From: Pseudonocardia sp. HH130630-07
GTDB taxonomy: Bacteria; Actinomycetota; Actinomycetes; Mycobacteriales; Pseudonocardiaceae
Length of the DNA: 64,000 bases
Assembly: GCF_001698125.1 (NCBI RefSeq)
Contig: NZ_CP013854.1
Coordinates: forward strand, 310,001 to 374,000
Direction: 5' to 3'
Shown: piece by piece, positions 27,296 through 36,336 of the stretch
How positions within the stretch are numbered: position 1 is the stretch's first letter
Layout: each line of letters opens with the position of its first letter
The notes under the pieces: generated by a model
The model's input: the letters and a program-made list of their open reading frames with translations, nothing else
The model's database searches: none
Told to the model about the DNA's origin: nothing
Position numbers and translations under genes: made by a program

Positions 27296-28786
27296 ATGCG
27301 CGTTTATCTGGGCGTCGACATCGGTACGTCGGGCTCGAAGGGGGTCGTCGTCGACACCGGCGGCCGGGTCCTCGCCCGCGCCGACCGTGCGCACGAGACC
27401 GCGCAGCCCCGGCCCGGCTGGGTCGAGCACGACGCCGAGCGGATCTGGTGGGGCGACTTCACCGCCGTGGTGCGCGAACTGCTCGACGCCGTGCCGGACG
27501 CCGAGCCCGCCGGCCTCGGCGTCTCCGGCATCGGGCCGACGCTGCTGGCTGCCGACGCCGACGGCCGGCCGCTGCGGCCCGCGATCCTCTACGGCGTCGA
27601 CACCCGGGCCGCCACCGAGATCGACGAGCTCACCGCCGAACTGGGCGCCGACGCGATCCTCCGGCGGGCCGGGACGGCACTGTCCTCCCAGGCCGTCGGC
27701 CCGAAGTGGCGCTGGCTCGCCCGTCACGAGCCGGAGGTGTTCGAGCGGACCGAGCTGTTCCTGATGTGCTCGTCCTACCTCGTGCACCGACTCACCGGTG
27801 AGTACGTCCTGGACCACCACTCCGCCAGCCAGTGCGACCCGATGTACGACCTCACCGCGGCCGACTGGGCCCACGACTGGGCCGAGGCCACGGCCCCGGG
27901 GATCGCGTTGCCCCGGCTGCTGTGGCCGACCGAGGTCGCCGGGCACGTCACTGCCGCCGCGGCGGCGCTGACCGGGCTGCCCGAGGGCCTGCCGGTCACC
28001 GCCGGGACGGTCGACGCGTGGGCCGAGGCGACCAGCGCCGGCGTCACCTCCCCCGGCGAGGTGATGGTGATGTACGGGACGACGATGTTCCTGATCGAGG
28101 TGATCGACCGCCCCCGGCCGCACCCGGCGATGTGGACGACCCGCGGCGTCGTGCCGGGCACCCACACCCTCGCCGCCGGGATGGCGACCTCGGGGGCGAT
28201 CACGAACTGGCTGCGCGACCTCACCGGGGAGGGTTTCGCCGAGCTCGTCGCCGAGGCGGGTGACGTCCCGCCGGGCAGCGGCGGCCTGCTGCTCCTCCCC
28301 TACTTCGCGGGCGAGCGGACCCCGCTGTTCGACCCCGACGCCCGCGGCATCCTCGCCGGTCTCACCACCGGGCACACCAGGGGCGAGCTCTACCGGGCCG
28401 CGCTGGAGGGCATCGCGCACGGCGTCCGGCACAACCTCGAGGTGATGCGCGAGGCGGGCGGCGGGACGAAGCGGCTGGTCGCGGTGGGCGGTGGCGTCCA
28501 GGGCGGGTTGTGGACCCGGATCGTGACCGACGTGACCGGGGTCCCGCAGGACGTCCCGGAGCAGACCGTCGGCGCCGCGTTCGGCGACGCCTGGCTGGCC
28601 GCCACCGCGACCGGCGCCGAGCCGGACCTGCGCCGGTGGAACCCGGTGGCCCGGACCATCGAACCGGATCCGGTGGCGCGGGAGGTCTACGACCGCTTCC
28701 ACCCGCACTACCGGTCGCTCTACACCTCCACCCGCGACATCGCGCACTTCCTGTCCCGCGAGCGGCGGCGCGCCCACCGCGGCTGA
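27296..28786 (+). CDS. FGGY-family carbohydrate kinase (xylulokinase-like)
   Basis: The 496-residue protein has the FGGY actin-like fold: [20 protein letters not shown] (phosphate 1), [42 protein letters not shown] (phosphate 2 with catalytic Asp) and [11 protein letters not shown] (adenosine). Family members phosphorylate pentoses, polyols or glycerol. Overall it is nearest to xylulokinases, but the sugar cannot be fixed from sequence and no sugar transporter or isomerase is adjacent. It is inserted between DUF4192 and sthA, which are close neighbours in mycobacteria. Confidence 0.85.
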   Translation: MRVYLGVDIGTSGSKGVVVDTGGRVLARADRAHETAQPRPGWVEHDAERIWWGDFTAVVRELLDAVPDAEPAGLGVSGIGPTLLAADADGRPLRPAILYGVDTRAATEIDELTAELGADAILRRAGTALSSQAVGPKWRWLARHEPEVFERTELFLMCSSYLVHRLTGEYVLDHHSASQCDPMYDLTAADWAHDWAEATAPGIALPRLLWPTEVAGHVTAAAAALTGLPEGLPVTAGTVDAWAEATSAGVTSPGEVMVMYGTTMFLIEVIDRPRPHPAMWTTRGVVPGTHTLAAGMATSGAITNWLRDLTGEGFAELVAEAGDVPPGSGGLLLLPYFAGERTPLFDPDARGILAGLTTGHTRGELYRAALEGIAHGVRHNLEVMREAGGGTKRLVAVGGGVQGGLWTRIVTDVTGVPQDVPEQTVGAAFGDAWLAATATGAEPDLRRWNPVARTIEPDPVAREVYDRFHPHYRSLYTSTRDIAHFLSRERRRAHRG

Positions 28787-28844
28787 CGGTGCCGGACGCA
28801 TGAATCGGTTGCCACGTGAAGCACCGAGCGGGAAGGGTGTACCT

Positions 28845-30280
28845 GTGACCGCTGACACCACCGAGACCCGCGCGTACGACTACGACCTGATGGTGATCGG
28901 TTCCGGTCCCGGGGACCAGAAGGCCGCGATCGCCGCGGCGAAGCTCGGCAGACGGGTCGCCATCGCCGACCGCGGCCACATGATCGGCGGGGTGTGCGTC
29001 AACACCGGCACGATCCCGTCGAAGACGCTGCGCGAGGCCGTGGTCTACCTCTCCGGCCTGAACCAGCGGGAGATGTACGGGGCCAGCTACCGGGTCAAGT
29101 CCGAGATCACCATCGACGACCTGCTCGCCCGGACCCGGCACGTGATCGGCCGGGAGGTCGAGATCGTGCGCAACCAGCTGCTGCGCAACCACGTCGACGT
29201 CCTGACCGGCACCGCCCGCTTCACCGATCCGCACACCGTCGTGGTCGAGGGCCCGGGCCGTGGTGACCACAACGCGGTCTCCGCGGCGAGGTTCGTGATC
29301 GCCACCGGCACCCGCCCGGCCCGCCCGGACACCGTCGCGTTCGACGGCGAACGGGTCGTCGACTCCGACCAGGTGCTGGAGCTGGGCCGGGTGCCGGAGT
29401 CGATGGTCGTCGTGGGGGCCGGGGTGATCGGCATCGAGTACGCCTCGATGTTCGCCGCGCTCGGGACCCGGGTCACCGTCGTCGAGAAGCGGGACTCCAT
29501 GCTCGGCTTCTGCGACCCGGAGGTCGTCGAGTCGCTGAAGTTCCACCTGCGCGACTCGAAGGTGACCTTCCGGTTCGGCGAGGAGGTCGCCTCGGTCACG
29601 GTCAACGGGAAGGGCACGGTCACCAGCCTGGTCAGCGGCAAGAAGATCCCCGCGGACATGGTGATGTACTCCGCCGGGCGGCAGGGCATCACCGACGAGC
29701 TGGACCTGCACCACGCCGGGCTGGAGGCGGACGGGCGCGGCCGGATCCAGGTGGACGGCCAGTTCCGCACGTCGGTGCCGCACATCGCCGCCGTGGGTGA
29801 CGTGATCGGTTTCCCGGCACTCGCCTCGACCAGCATGGACCAGGGCAGGCTCGCGGCGTACCACCTCTTCGGCGAGCCGGTCCGTGCGCTGCACGAGCTG
29901 CAGCCGATCGGGATCTACACCATCCCGGAGATCTCGTTCTGCGGCCGCACCGAGGCCGAGCTGACGGAGGCCGCGGTCCCCTACGAGACCGGGCTCGCCC
30001 GCTACCGGGAACTGGCCCGCGGCGCATCATCGGGGACTCCTACGGCATGCTCAAGCTGCTGGTCTCCCCCACCGACGGGTCGCTGCTCGGCGTGCACGTG
30101 TTCGGCACGAACGCCACCGATCTCGTGCACATCGGCCAGGCGGTCATGGGCTGCGGGGGCACCGTCGACTACCTGGTCGACACCGTCCTCAACTACCCGA
30201 CGCTGTCCGAGGCGTACAAGGTGGCGGCCCTCGACGCGACGAACAAGATCCGTGTCCTGCAGTCGCTGCAGGACATCTGA
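28845..30280 (+). pseudogene. sthA: Soluble pyridine nucleotide transhydrogenase, interrupted by a one-base frameshift
   Basis: The frame from GTG 28845 (ribosome site GGGAAGGG) carries the FAD motif [33 protein letters not shown] (one Cys only, as in SthA), the NAD motif [20 protein letters not shown] and [10 protein letters not shown]. Near 30025 the frame is lost. The rest ([46 protein letters not shown]) continues in another frame to 30280. Inserting one base after GGCGC would restore a protein of about 478 residues, the normal SthA length. Reading as sequenced gives a 496-residue product from 28845 with an abnormal C-terminus (stop at 30335). Either a sequencing error or a true inactivating indel. 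SthA converts NADPH to NADH. Confidence 0.88.
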
Positions 30281-30288
30281 GCGGGCCG

Positions 30289-31302
30289 TCAGGTGTAGGA
30301 GAAGCCGTTCGCGTCGAGCCAGGGCTTCGGGTTGATCTTCGATCCGCCGGGGTCGACGACCTCGATGTGCAGGTGCGGCCCGGTGGACTGGCCCCGGTTG
30401 CCGACCTCGGCGATCTGCTGGCCCGCGGCGACCTTCTGCCCGACCGACACCAGCGAACGGTTGATGTGGCCGTAGACGGTGACGGTCCCGTCGTCGTGCC
30501 GGACCCGGACCCACATGCCGAACCCGCTCGCGGGCCCGGAGCTGATCACCGTGCCGCCGAGCGGGACGTTGATCGGGGTGCCGATCGGCGCGGCGATGTC
30601 GAGGCCCATGTGCTGGCTGCCCCAGCGCGAACCGAAGCCCGAGGTGACCCGGCCGGACACGATCGACACGGCGCCACCGGCGGACGCCGCCTGCAACGAA
30701 CCGGTCGCACCGGCCGCCCGGGCCGCCTCGACGGCACGGGCACGCTCGGCGGCGGCCTTCTGCACCGCGGTGACCGACGCCGAGGCACCCTCGACCGCCG
30801 AGGCCGCGCCGGTGTTCATCGCGGGAGCGACGGTCGCCGTCCGCGCGGCGACGGAGCCACCGGCGGCGGCCGGTGTGGCGAGCGAGGCGATGGTGGACGG
30901 GTCGGCGATCGGTGCGGCGTCCAGCGGGGCGCGTGGGGCCGGTACGGCGGCGGCAGGCACCTCGGCGGCCGACGTGTCCAGCCAGGCGGCCGGGGAGGGC
31001 AGCGCACCGGAACCCGACGTGACGTGCGCGGCACCGGCGAGCCCGCCGACCGCGACGACCACGGCGGCCACCTTCGCCGACGCCGAGATCCGGGAGCCCT
31101 GGTCGGAGCCGGCCGAGCCGATGGAGCCGACCGAGCCGGTCGGCCATCCGGAGCCGACGGACCAGCCGGCGGGCCGGGCGTGCCGGACCCGGGGACCGGC
31201 CGGGAACGCACCGGCCATGCCGCCGACGCCGGCCATGGCGAACTGCGGCGACAGGAGCCCGAGGCCCGCGTGCCGGCCCTGGGGGGAGCGATGCCGTGCC
31301 AC
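30289..31302 (-). CDS. M23 family metallopeptidase (LytM-type), exported
   Basis: A 337-residue protein from GTG 31302 (AAAGGAC upstream). After a basic N-region and a hydrophobic segment ([19 protein letters not shown]), an Ala/Pro-rich linker and a short coiled coil ([20 protein letters not shown]) lead to the C-terminal LytM domain with [29 protein letters not shown] and [13 protein letters not shown]. The His/Asp zinc residues are present. Such enzymes cut peptidoglycan cross-bridges or activate other hydrolases. It is convergent with sthA (8 bases apart). An OmpR-type direct repeat lies upstream. Confidence 0.9.
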   Translation of the reverse strand: MARHRSPQGRHAGLGLLSPQFAMAGVGGMAGAFPAGPRVRHARPAGWSVGSGWPTGSVGSIGSAGSDQGSRISASAKVAAVVVAVGGLAGAAHVTSGSGALPSPAAWLDTSAAEVPAAAVPAPRAPLDAAPIADPSTIASLATPAAAGGSVAARTATVAPAMNTGAASAVEGASASVTAVQKAAAERARAVEAARAAGATGSLQAASAGGAVSIVSGRVTSGFGSRWGSQHMGLDIAAPIGTPINVPLGGTVISSGPASGFGMWVRVRHDDGTVTVYGHINRSLVSVGQKVAAGQQIAEVGNRGQSTGPHLHIEVVDPGGSKINPKPWLDANGFSYT

Positions 31303-31379
31303 GATCGTCCTTTCAGAGCGCGGAACGGCGGACACCCGTGGGGAGCGGGCGGCCCGCTGGGGTCGGGCCGCGTCCGGTT

Positions 31380-31395
31380 CGTGACCGTTCCGTGA
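31380..31395 (-). promoter_or_regulatory. Possible MtrA-type direct repeat upstream of the M23 gene
   Basis: CGTGA at 31380-31384 and again at 31391-31395 (GTGAC-N6-GTGAT) repeat with an 11-base period, as in MtrA/GlnR-type sites; MtrA controls peptidoglycan hydrolase genes. A TAGCGT -10-like hexamer (minus strand, 31411-31406) lies just upstream. The 481-base stretch 31303-31783 otherwise holds the divergent promoters of the M23 and SGNH genes (AATGCT near 31553 for the latter) and no gene or riboswitch I can support. Confidence 0.3.
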
Positions 31396-31783
31396 TCTAC
31401 AGGCCACGCTAGCGCCACCCTCGCCCGGGACCCACCCGTTCGAGTGATCACGAGACCACCGGAACCCGCCGGGCGGTGAACGGGTCCGGGTTCCCACCGG
31501 GCCCGGGATCGGCCGCTCGTCGCAGGAAGCACTCTCCTGTCGCATCGACGACAATGCTGTGACCTGGGCCGATGGCGATCCCGCCGCCCGGACGAGTGAC
31601 GCCTGCGGGTCCGGCCGCCGGGTGGGAGGACGTTCGCGACCGGCGTCGTGGACCGGCCCCGCCGAGGACGGAGAACGCCCGGCCGCCGGCCCCGTTCGGC
31701 CCACACCGGCGTCGACGGCGCGTACGGACCCTCACCCGGACCCACGCTTGCCGCGGGCGTCACCGCCGGGGTTGGCTGGTCCC

Positions 31784-32659
31784 GTGCCCCGACGCCTGCT
31801 CACGCTGCCGGTCTGCGCCCTCGCGGTGCTGCTGCTCCTCGGCCTCGCGCCGGCGGCGCTCGCCGCACCCGGTGCGGCGGAGACCCGCGCCGGCACCGCC
31901 GAACGGGCCGCCCACGGCGCCGCCGCGGCGGCGACCGCGACCCGCTACGTCGCGCTCGGCGACTCCTACGCGGCAGGGGTCGGCGCGACGCCCGACCCGG
32001 CCACCGGCGACTGCCGGCGCAGCGACCGCTCCTACCCGGCCCTGTGGGCGGCGGAGAACTCGCCGGCGTCGTTCACCACGGTGGCGTGCAGCGGCGCCAC
32101 CAGCGGTGAGGTGGTGACCAAGCAGGTCCGCACGGTGCGGGCGGACACCACCCTGGTCACGATCACGGTCGGCGGCAACGACACCGGGTTCGGCCCGGTG
32201 CTGGCGGTCTGCAGCACCGCGCCCGACGACGAGAGCTGCTTCCGCGCCGTCCGCGGCGGGGAGCGGGCCGCCCGCTTCGTCGCGCCCGGCGGCCTGATCT
32301 CGACCATCGTCGGCGTCCGGCTGCAGGCGCCGGAGGCGAAGATCCTCGTCCTCGGCTATCCGCGGCTGTTCGACGCCGGCGAGGACTGCGACGTCGCCGG
32401 GGTGCCGAACGCCGCCCGCCGCGCCGCGATCAACCGCGGCGCCGACACGCTCAACGCGGCGCTCGCCGACGCGGCCGAGCGGTTCCGCGGCCAGTTCGTC
32501 GACGTGCGGGACGCCTTCGAGGGGCACGGCATCTGCAGCTCCGCGCCGTGGATCAACCCGCCCGCGGACCCGGTGACCCCGTCGGTCTACCACCCCACGG
32601 CACGCGGCTACGCCGACGGCTACCTGCCCGCGATGACGGCGGCGGTCACCCGCTCCTGA
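31784..32659 (+). CDS. Secreted SGNH/GDSL-family hydrolase
   Basis: 291 residues with a classic signal peptide (PRRLLTLPVCALAVLLLLGL ending around ALAAPG). Then come the SGNH blocks: YVALGDSYAAGVG (catalytic Ser), ACSGATSG, TITVGGNDTGFG (Gly and Asn of the oxyanion hole), and SVYHPTARGYADGY (catalytic His). Several Cys suggest disulfides as in the Streptomyces scabies-type esterases and phospholipase A2-like lipases. It is secreted and likely acts on esters or lipids. The GTG at 31784 is chosen as the start of the signal peptide. Confidence 0.9.
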   Translation: MPRRLLTLPVCALAVLLLLGLAPAALAAPGAAETRAGTAERAAHGAAAAATATRYVALGDSYAAGVGATPDPATGDCRRSDRSYPALWAAENSPASFTTVACSGATSGEVVTKQVRTVRADTTLVTITVGGNDTGFGPVLAVCSTAPDDESCFRAVRGGERAARFVAPGGLISTIVGVRLQAPEAKILVLGYPRLFDAGEDCDVAGVPNAARRAAINRGADTLNAALADAAERFRGQFVDVRDAFEGHGICSSAPWINPPADPVTPSVYHPTARGYADGYLPAMTAAVTRS

Positions 32660-32743
32660 GCGGAGCGTTCGGCGCGACGTCGCCACGCCGTCACCGTCGC
32701 GCCACCCGCCGGCCGTCCCGGCAACGGAGGGTCTCACCCGATC

Positions 32744-33619
32744 GTGTCCCCCCGTCCGGAGGTCTCCCCCGTGCGCCCCGTACGCCGCATGCTCGGCACC
32801 GTGCTCCCCGCTCTCCTGGTCCCGGCCGCCCTGCTGGCCGCCACCCCCGCCGCGTTCGCCGATCCCGGTGACGGCGGCCCCCGAACCGAGGTCGTCGCGC
32901 ACCGCGGGGCGTCCGGCGACGCCCCGGAGAACACCCTCGCCGCCGTCGAGGAGGCGATCACCCAGCGCGCGGACTCGATCGAGGTCGACGTGCAGCGCAC
33001 CGCCGACGGCGAGCTCGTCCTGCTGCACGACGCGACGCTCGCCCGCACCACCGACGTCGACGACGTCTTCCCGGACCGGGCGAGCGCCCCGGTCGGTGAG
33101 TTCACGCTGGCCGAGCTGAAGCAGCTCGACGCCGGATCCTGGTTCGGAGCCGGGTTCGCCGGTGAGCCGATCCCCACCCTCGCCGAGCTCGTCGAGCAGG
33201 TCGGCGACCGGGCCGGGCTGCTGATCGAGCTGAAGGACCCGGCGACCTACCCCGGCATCGAGGCCGAGGTCGCCGCCGAACTCGGCGATCCGCGCCCCGG
33301 CGTGGTCGTGCAGTCCTTCGACCACGACGCGATGGACCGCTTCGCCGAAGCCGCACCGGAGGTCCCCGCCGGACGGCTCTACGACGCCCGTCCGGGCGCC
33401 GCCGAGCTCGACGAGGCCGCCGGTGCGGGCGTCGAGCAGGTCAACCCGAGCTTCCGGGTCACGGACGCGGCGCTCGTCGAGGAGGTCCGGGCCCGCGGGA
33501 TGCAGACCGGCGTCTACACCGTGAACACCGAGACGGACATGCGCCGGATGCTCGACGCCGGTGTCGACCGGATCATCACCGACCACCCGGGCGTGCTGCG
33601 GGACGTGCTCGGCGGCTGA
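32744..33619 (+). CDS. Secreted glycerophosphodiester phosphodiesterase
   Basis: A 291-residue GDPD TIM barrel behind a signal peptide (MLGTVLPALLVPAALLAATP, cleavage near AFADPG). Active-site motifs are VVAHRGASGDAPENTLAA (His, Arg, Glu), SIEVDVQRTADGELVLLHD (Glu, Asp, His) and LIELKDP; the end reads GVYTVNTETDMRRMLDAGVD. It hydrolyses deacylated phospholipid head groups to glycerol-3-phosphate and an alcohol. Downstream of the SGNH esterase on the same strand (84-base gap), the two could act in sequence on phospholipids. Confidence 0.93.
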   Translation: MSPRPEVSPVRPVRRMLGTVLPALLVPAALLAATPAAFADPGDGGPRTEVVAHRGASGDAPENTLAAVEEAITQRADSIEVDVQRTADGELVLLHDATLARTTDVDDVFPDRASAPVGEFTLAELKQLDAGSWFGAGFAGEPIPTLAELVEQVGDRAGLLIELKDPATYPGIEAEVAAELGDPRPGVVVQSFDHDAMDRFAEAAPEVPAGRLYDARPGAAELDEAAGAGVEQVNPSFRVTDAALVEEVRARGMQTGVYTVNTETDMRRMLDAGVDRIITDHPGVLRDVLGG

Positions 33620-33628
33620 CCGGCGGGC

Positions 33629-33660
33629 TACGGTCTCCCCGTCACGACCGAGGGGAGGAC
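33629..33660 (+). promoter_or_regulatory. Promoter -10 and strong ribosome site of the two-component operon
   Basis: TACGGT (33629-33634) fits a -10, and GGGGAGGAC (33652-33660) ends 3 bases before the histidine kinase GTG at 33664. Confidence 0.4.
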
Positions 33661-33663
33661 GGG

Positions 33664-34887
33664 GTGCGCAGGATCCCGCTGCCCGACGTCCTGCTCACCC
33701 TGTGTGCCCTGGCCGTCGCCCTGGTGGAGGGCGACCTCTGGCTCGTCTGGGGCGCCTGGCCCTATCTCGTCCAGACCATGGTGTCGCTCGGGCTGGCGGG
33801 GGCGCTGCTGGTCCGCCGGATCGCCGTCGCCGGGTCCGCGGTCGCGACGTTCGTGCTGCTGGCCGCCATGGCCGCGAACGTCTGGACGGCACCGGTCGGC
33901 ACGAGCACCAGCCCGCTGCTGCTCTGCGCGCCGCTGGCCGTGGTCGCGCTGACCCGCTACGGCCGGGCCCGCTGGTGGGGGGTGGCCGGCGTGGTCGTCG
34001 CGCTGGCGGGGATCCCGGTGAGCCCGGCGCTGCGGCTCGACCGGGGCGGGACCGACCTGCAGCCGTTCCAGGCGTGGGACGAGCTGGCCTGGATGCTGGC
34101 GGCGCACGTCCTCGTCGTCGCCGTCGCCTACCTGTGGGCCCTGCGGCAACGCGAGATCGCCGACCGGCACGCCGCCGAGATCGCCGCGCTGAGGGACCGG
34201 GAGGCAGCCCGGGTGGAGCTGGCGACCGCGCGGGAGCGGAACCGGATCGCCCGCGAGGTGCACGACGTCGTCGCACACTCGGTGGCACTGATCCGGGTCG
34301 AGGCGGCCACCGGGCTGGAGATCGCGGGGACCGAGCCCGAGCACGCGCGACGGTCCCTCGCGACGATCGCCGAGGTGGCCGGTACCGCGATGACCGATCT
34401 CCGCGGGCTGGTCGGGGTGCTCCGGCACCCGCCCGGTGCCGCGGACCGCGCACTCGATCCGGCCGCCACCCTCACCGTCGTGCCCGCCGTGCTCGACCGG
34501 GTCCGCGCCGCCGGTCTCGACGTCGACGCCGACGTCCCCGGCGCCGGGGCGCTCGGCGAGCTCGACGACCGGATCGACCCGATGATCCGGCTCGCCGCGG
34601 TCCGGGTGCTGCAGGAGGCGCTGACGAACGCGGTCAAGCACGCCGACCACGGCGCCCCGGTGCACGCGATGCTCGCGACGAGCGGGGACGCGCTGCGGAT
34701 CGCGGTCCGGAACCGGGTCGCGGACGACCCCGCCGGCCCCACCGGCCACGTCGGAGCCGGTCCCGGGCACGGCGTCCCCGGCCTGGCCGAGCGGGTCGGC
34801 ACCGTCGGCGGCCGGTTCACCGCGGGGCGGGCGGGCGACGACTACGTGCTCACCGCCGACCTCCCGCTCACCGGTGGCGGCCGGTGA
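33664..34887 (+). CDS. Sensor histidine kinase, NarL/DesK (HisKA_3) type
   Basis: 407 residues. The N-terminal half holds five or six hydrophobic segments with short loops (a membrane-embedded sensor without a large extracellular domain). Then comes a coiled linker and the dimerisation/phosphoacceptor helix RNRIAREVHDVVAHSVALI, with His about 200. The ATPase domain has VLQEALTNAVKHADHG (N box) and GHGVPGLAERVGTVGGRF (G box). The stop overlaps the response regulator GTG (GTGA). It probably senses a membrane-acting signal, given the ABC transporter downstream. Confidence 0.92.
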   Translation: MRRIPLPDVLLTLCALAVALVEGDLWLVWGAWPYLVQTMVSLGLAGALLVRRIAVAGSAVATFVLLAAMAANVWTAPVGTSTSPLLLCAPLAVVALTRYGRARWWGVAGVVVALAGIPVSPALRLDRGGTDLQPFQAWDELAWMLAAHVLVVAVAYLWALRQREIADRHAAEIAALRDREAARVELATARERNRIAREVHDVVAHSVALIRVEAATGLEIAGTEPEHARRSLATIAEVAGTAMTDLRGLVGVLRHPPGAADRALDPAATLTVVPAVLDRVRAAGLDVDADVPGAGALGELDDRIDPMIRLAAVRVLQEALTNAVKHADHGAPVHAMLATSGDALRIAVRNRVADDPAGPTGHVGAGPGHGVPGLAERVGTVGGRFTAGRAGDDYVLTADLPLTGGGR

Positions 34888-35531
34888 TCCGGATCGCCGT
34901 GGTCGACGACCAGCCGCTGCTGGCGTCGGCGTTCGCCGCCTACCTGGAACGCCAGCCGGACATGACCGTCGTCGGGACGGCCGGGGACGGTGCGCAGGCC
35001 CTGGACCTGTGCCGGCGCACCGACGTCGACGTGGCGGTGATGGACCTGCGGATGCCGGTGCTCGACGGCGTCGAGGCCACCCGGGCGCTCACCGCCCGCG
35101 GCGAGCGCCCCCGGGTGCTGGTGCTGACCACGTTCGACGTCGACGAGTTCGTGGTCGCGGCCGCGCGCGCCGGTGCGCGCGGCTACCTGCTCAAGGACGC
35201 CGAGCCGGTCGAGCTGCTGCGCGCCGTCCGGGCGGTGCACGACGGCCGGGCCGTGCTGGGCGGCACCGAGCCGTCCGAGCTGCTGCGCGCCCACCTGGGG
35301 TCCGCCCGTACCGCGGCGGCCCGGCCCCGCTCCGACGTGCTCGCCCGGTTGTCCGAGCGGGAGGTCGAGGTGCTCGCCGAGATCGCCACCGGCGCCAGCA
35401 ACGCCGAGATCGCCGAGCGGCTGCGCATCGCGGCGACCACGGTGAAGACGCACGTCGGGAACCTGCTCGCCAAGCTCGACTGCCGGGACCGGGTCGCGCT
35501 CGTCGTGCTCGCCCACGCCGTGTCCCGCTGA
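34884..35531 (+). CDS. Response regulator, NarL/LuxR family
   Basis: A 215-residue regulator: receiver domain IRIAVVDDQPLLASAFAAYL, phosphoacceptor VAVMDLRMPVLDG (Asp about 53), LVLTTFDVDEFV and GYLLKDAEPVELL; then a LuxR-type HTH LSEREVEVLAEIATGASNAE, IAERLRIAATTVKTHVGNLL. It is translationally coupled to the kinase by a 4-base GTGA overlap. The likely target is the transporter just downstream, through the repeats at 35532-35580. Confidence 0.95.
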   Translation: MIRIAVVDDQPLLASAFAAYLERQPDMTVVGTAGDGAQALDLCRRTDVDVAVMDLRMPVLDGVEATRALTARGERPRVLVLTTFDVDEFVVAAARAGARGYLLKDAEPVELLRAVRAVHDGRAVLGGTEPSELLRAHLGSARTAAARPRSDVLARLSEREVEVLAEIATGASNAEIAERLRIAATTVKTHVGNLLAKLDCRDRVALVVLAHAVSR

Positions 35532-35580
35532 TCCTCCCCTGGGAGGAGCCGCTCGGGCGCCGACCGTGCCGTGGGAGGAG
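35532..35580 (+). promoter_or_regulatory. Candidate response-regulator operator upstream of the ABC transporter
   Basis: A palindrome TCCTCCC-CT-GGGAGGA (35532-35547) is followed by a second copy of TGGGAGGAG at 35572-35580, exactly 32 bases (about three helical turns) after the first copy at 35540-35548. Both copies are followed by GGGCGCCG. It lies between the regulator stop and the ABC ATPase start. The palindrome could alternatively terminate the two-component mRNA. Confidence 0.4.
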
Positions 35581-35616
35581 GCTGCGGGCGCCGTCCGGCG
35601 GCCACACTTCCCGGCC

Positions 35617-36336
35617 ATGAACGATCCGAACGTCCCCGTCGTCCGGTGCGACGGCGTCCGCGCCGTCCGGGGCGGGCGGACCGTCCTCGACGGGATGTCC
35701 CTGCAGGTCCGGCCGGGCACCGTCTACGCGCTGCTCGGCCGCAACGGCGCCGGCAAGAGCACCACCTTCCGGGTGCTGCTCGGGCTGCACCGGCCGCGGT
35801 CCGGCTCCGTCGAGCTGTTCGGCGCGCCGTGGCGGCGCGCCGCGCTCGCCCGGGTCGGGGCGACCGTCGACGGGCCCGCGCTGTACGAGCACCTCTCCGC
35901 TGCGGAGAACCTCCGGGTGCACGCCCTGCTCACCGGAACCCCGCGGGCCCGGATCGGCGACGTGCTCGACCTCGTCGGGCTCGCCGGCACCGGGCGGCGC
36001 CGGGCGGCGCGGTTCTCCACCGGGATGCGGGCCCGGCTCGCACTGGGCATCGCACTGCTCGCCGACCCCGCCCTGCTGCTGCTCGACGAGCCGCAGAACG
36101 GTCTCGACCCGGAGGGCATCATCGAGCTGCGCGAGCTGCTCCGCGCTCTCGTCGCGGCCGGGCACACCGTGCTGCTGTCCTCCCACCAGCTGGGTGAGGT
36201 GGCCCGTACCGCCGACGACGTCGGCGTTCTCGCCGGTGGCCGGCTGGTGCACGAGGGCCCGCTCGCCGGGCTCGCCCCGGACGGCGAGCTGGAACGCGCC
36301 TACCTCGCACTCACCCGGCCGGGAGCCGTCGCGTGA
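35617..36336 (+). CDS. ABC transporter ATP-binding protein
   Basis: 239 residues: Walker A LLGRNGAGKSTTF, Q-loop region replaced by VGATVDGPALYEHLSAAENL, the signature ARFSTGMRARLALGIALL (STGM instead of LSGGQ), Walker B ALLLLDEPQNGLDP and switch His LLSSHQLGEV. The STGM-type signature and DxPxLYxxL segment are those of the lantibiotic-immunity/bacitracin-type exporters. It overlaps the permease start by 4 bases (GTGA). Confidence 0.93.
   Translation: MNDPNVPVVRCDGVRAVRGGRTVLDGMSLQVRPGTVYALLGRNGAGKSTTFRVLLGLHRPRSGSVELFGAPWRRAALARVGATVDGPALYEHLSAAENLRVHALLTGTPRARIGDVLDLVGLAGTGRRRAARFSTGMRARLALGIALLADPALLLLDEPQNGLDPEGIIELRELLRALVAAGHTVLLSSHQLGEVARTADDVGVLAGGRLVHEGPLAGLAPDGELERAYLALTRPGAVA

Noticed and set aside
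31303-31560. Possible c-di-AMP (ydaO) riboswitch before the M23 peptidase
   Set aside because: Such switches precede many actinobacterial cell-wall hydrolases, but I could not find the conserved GGGGA...CCC core pattern here.
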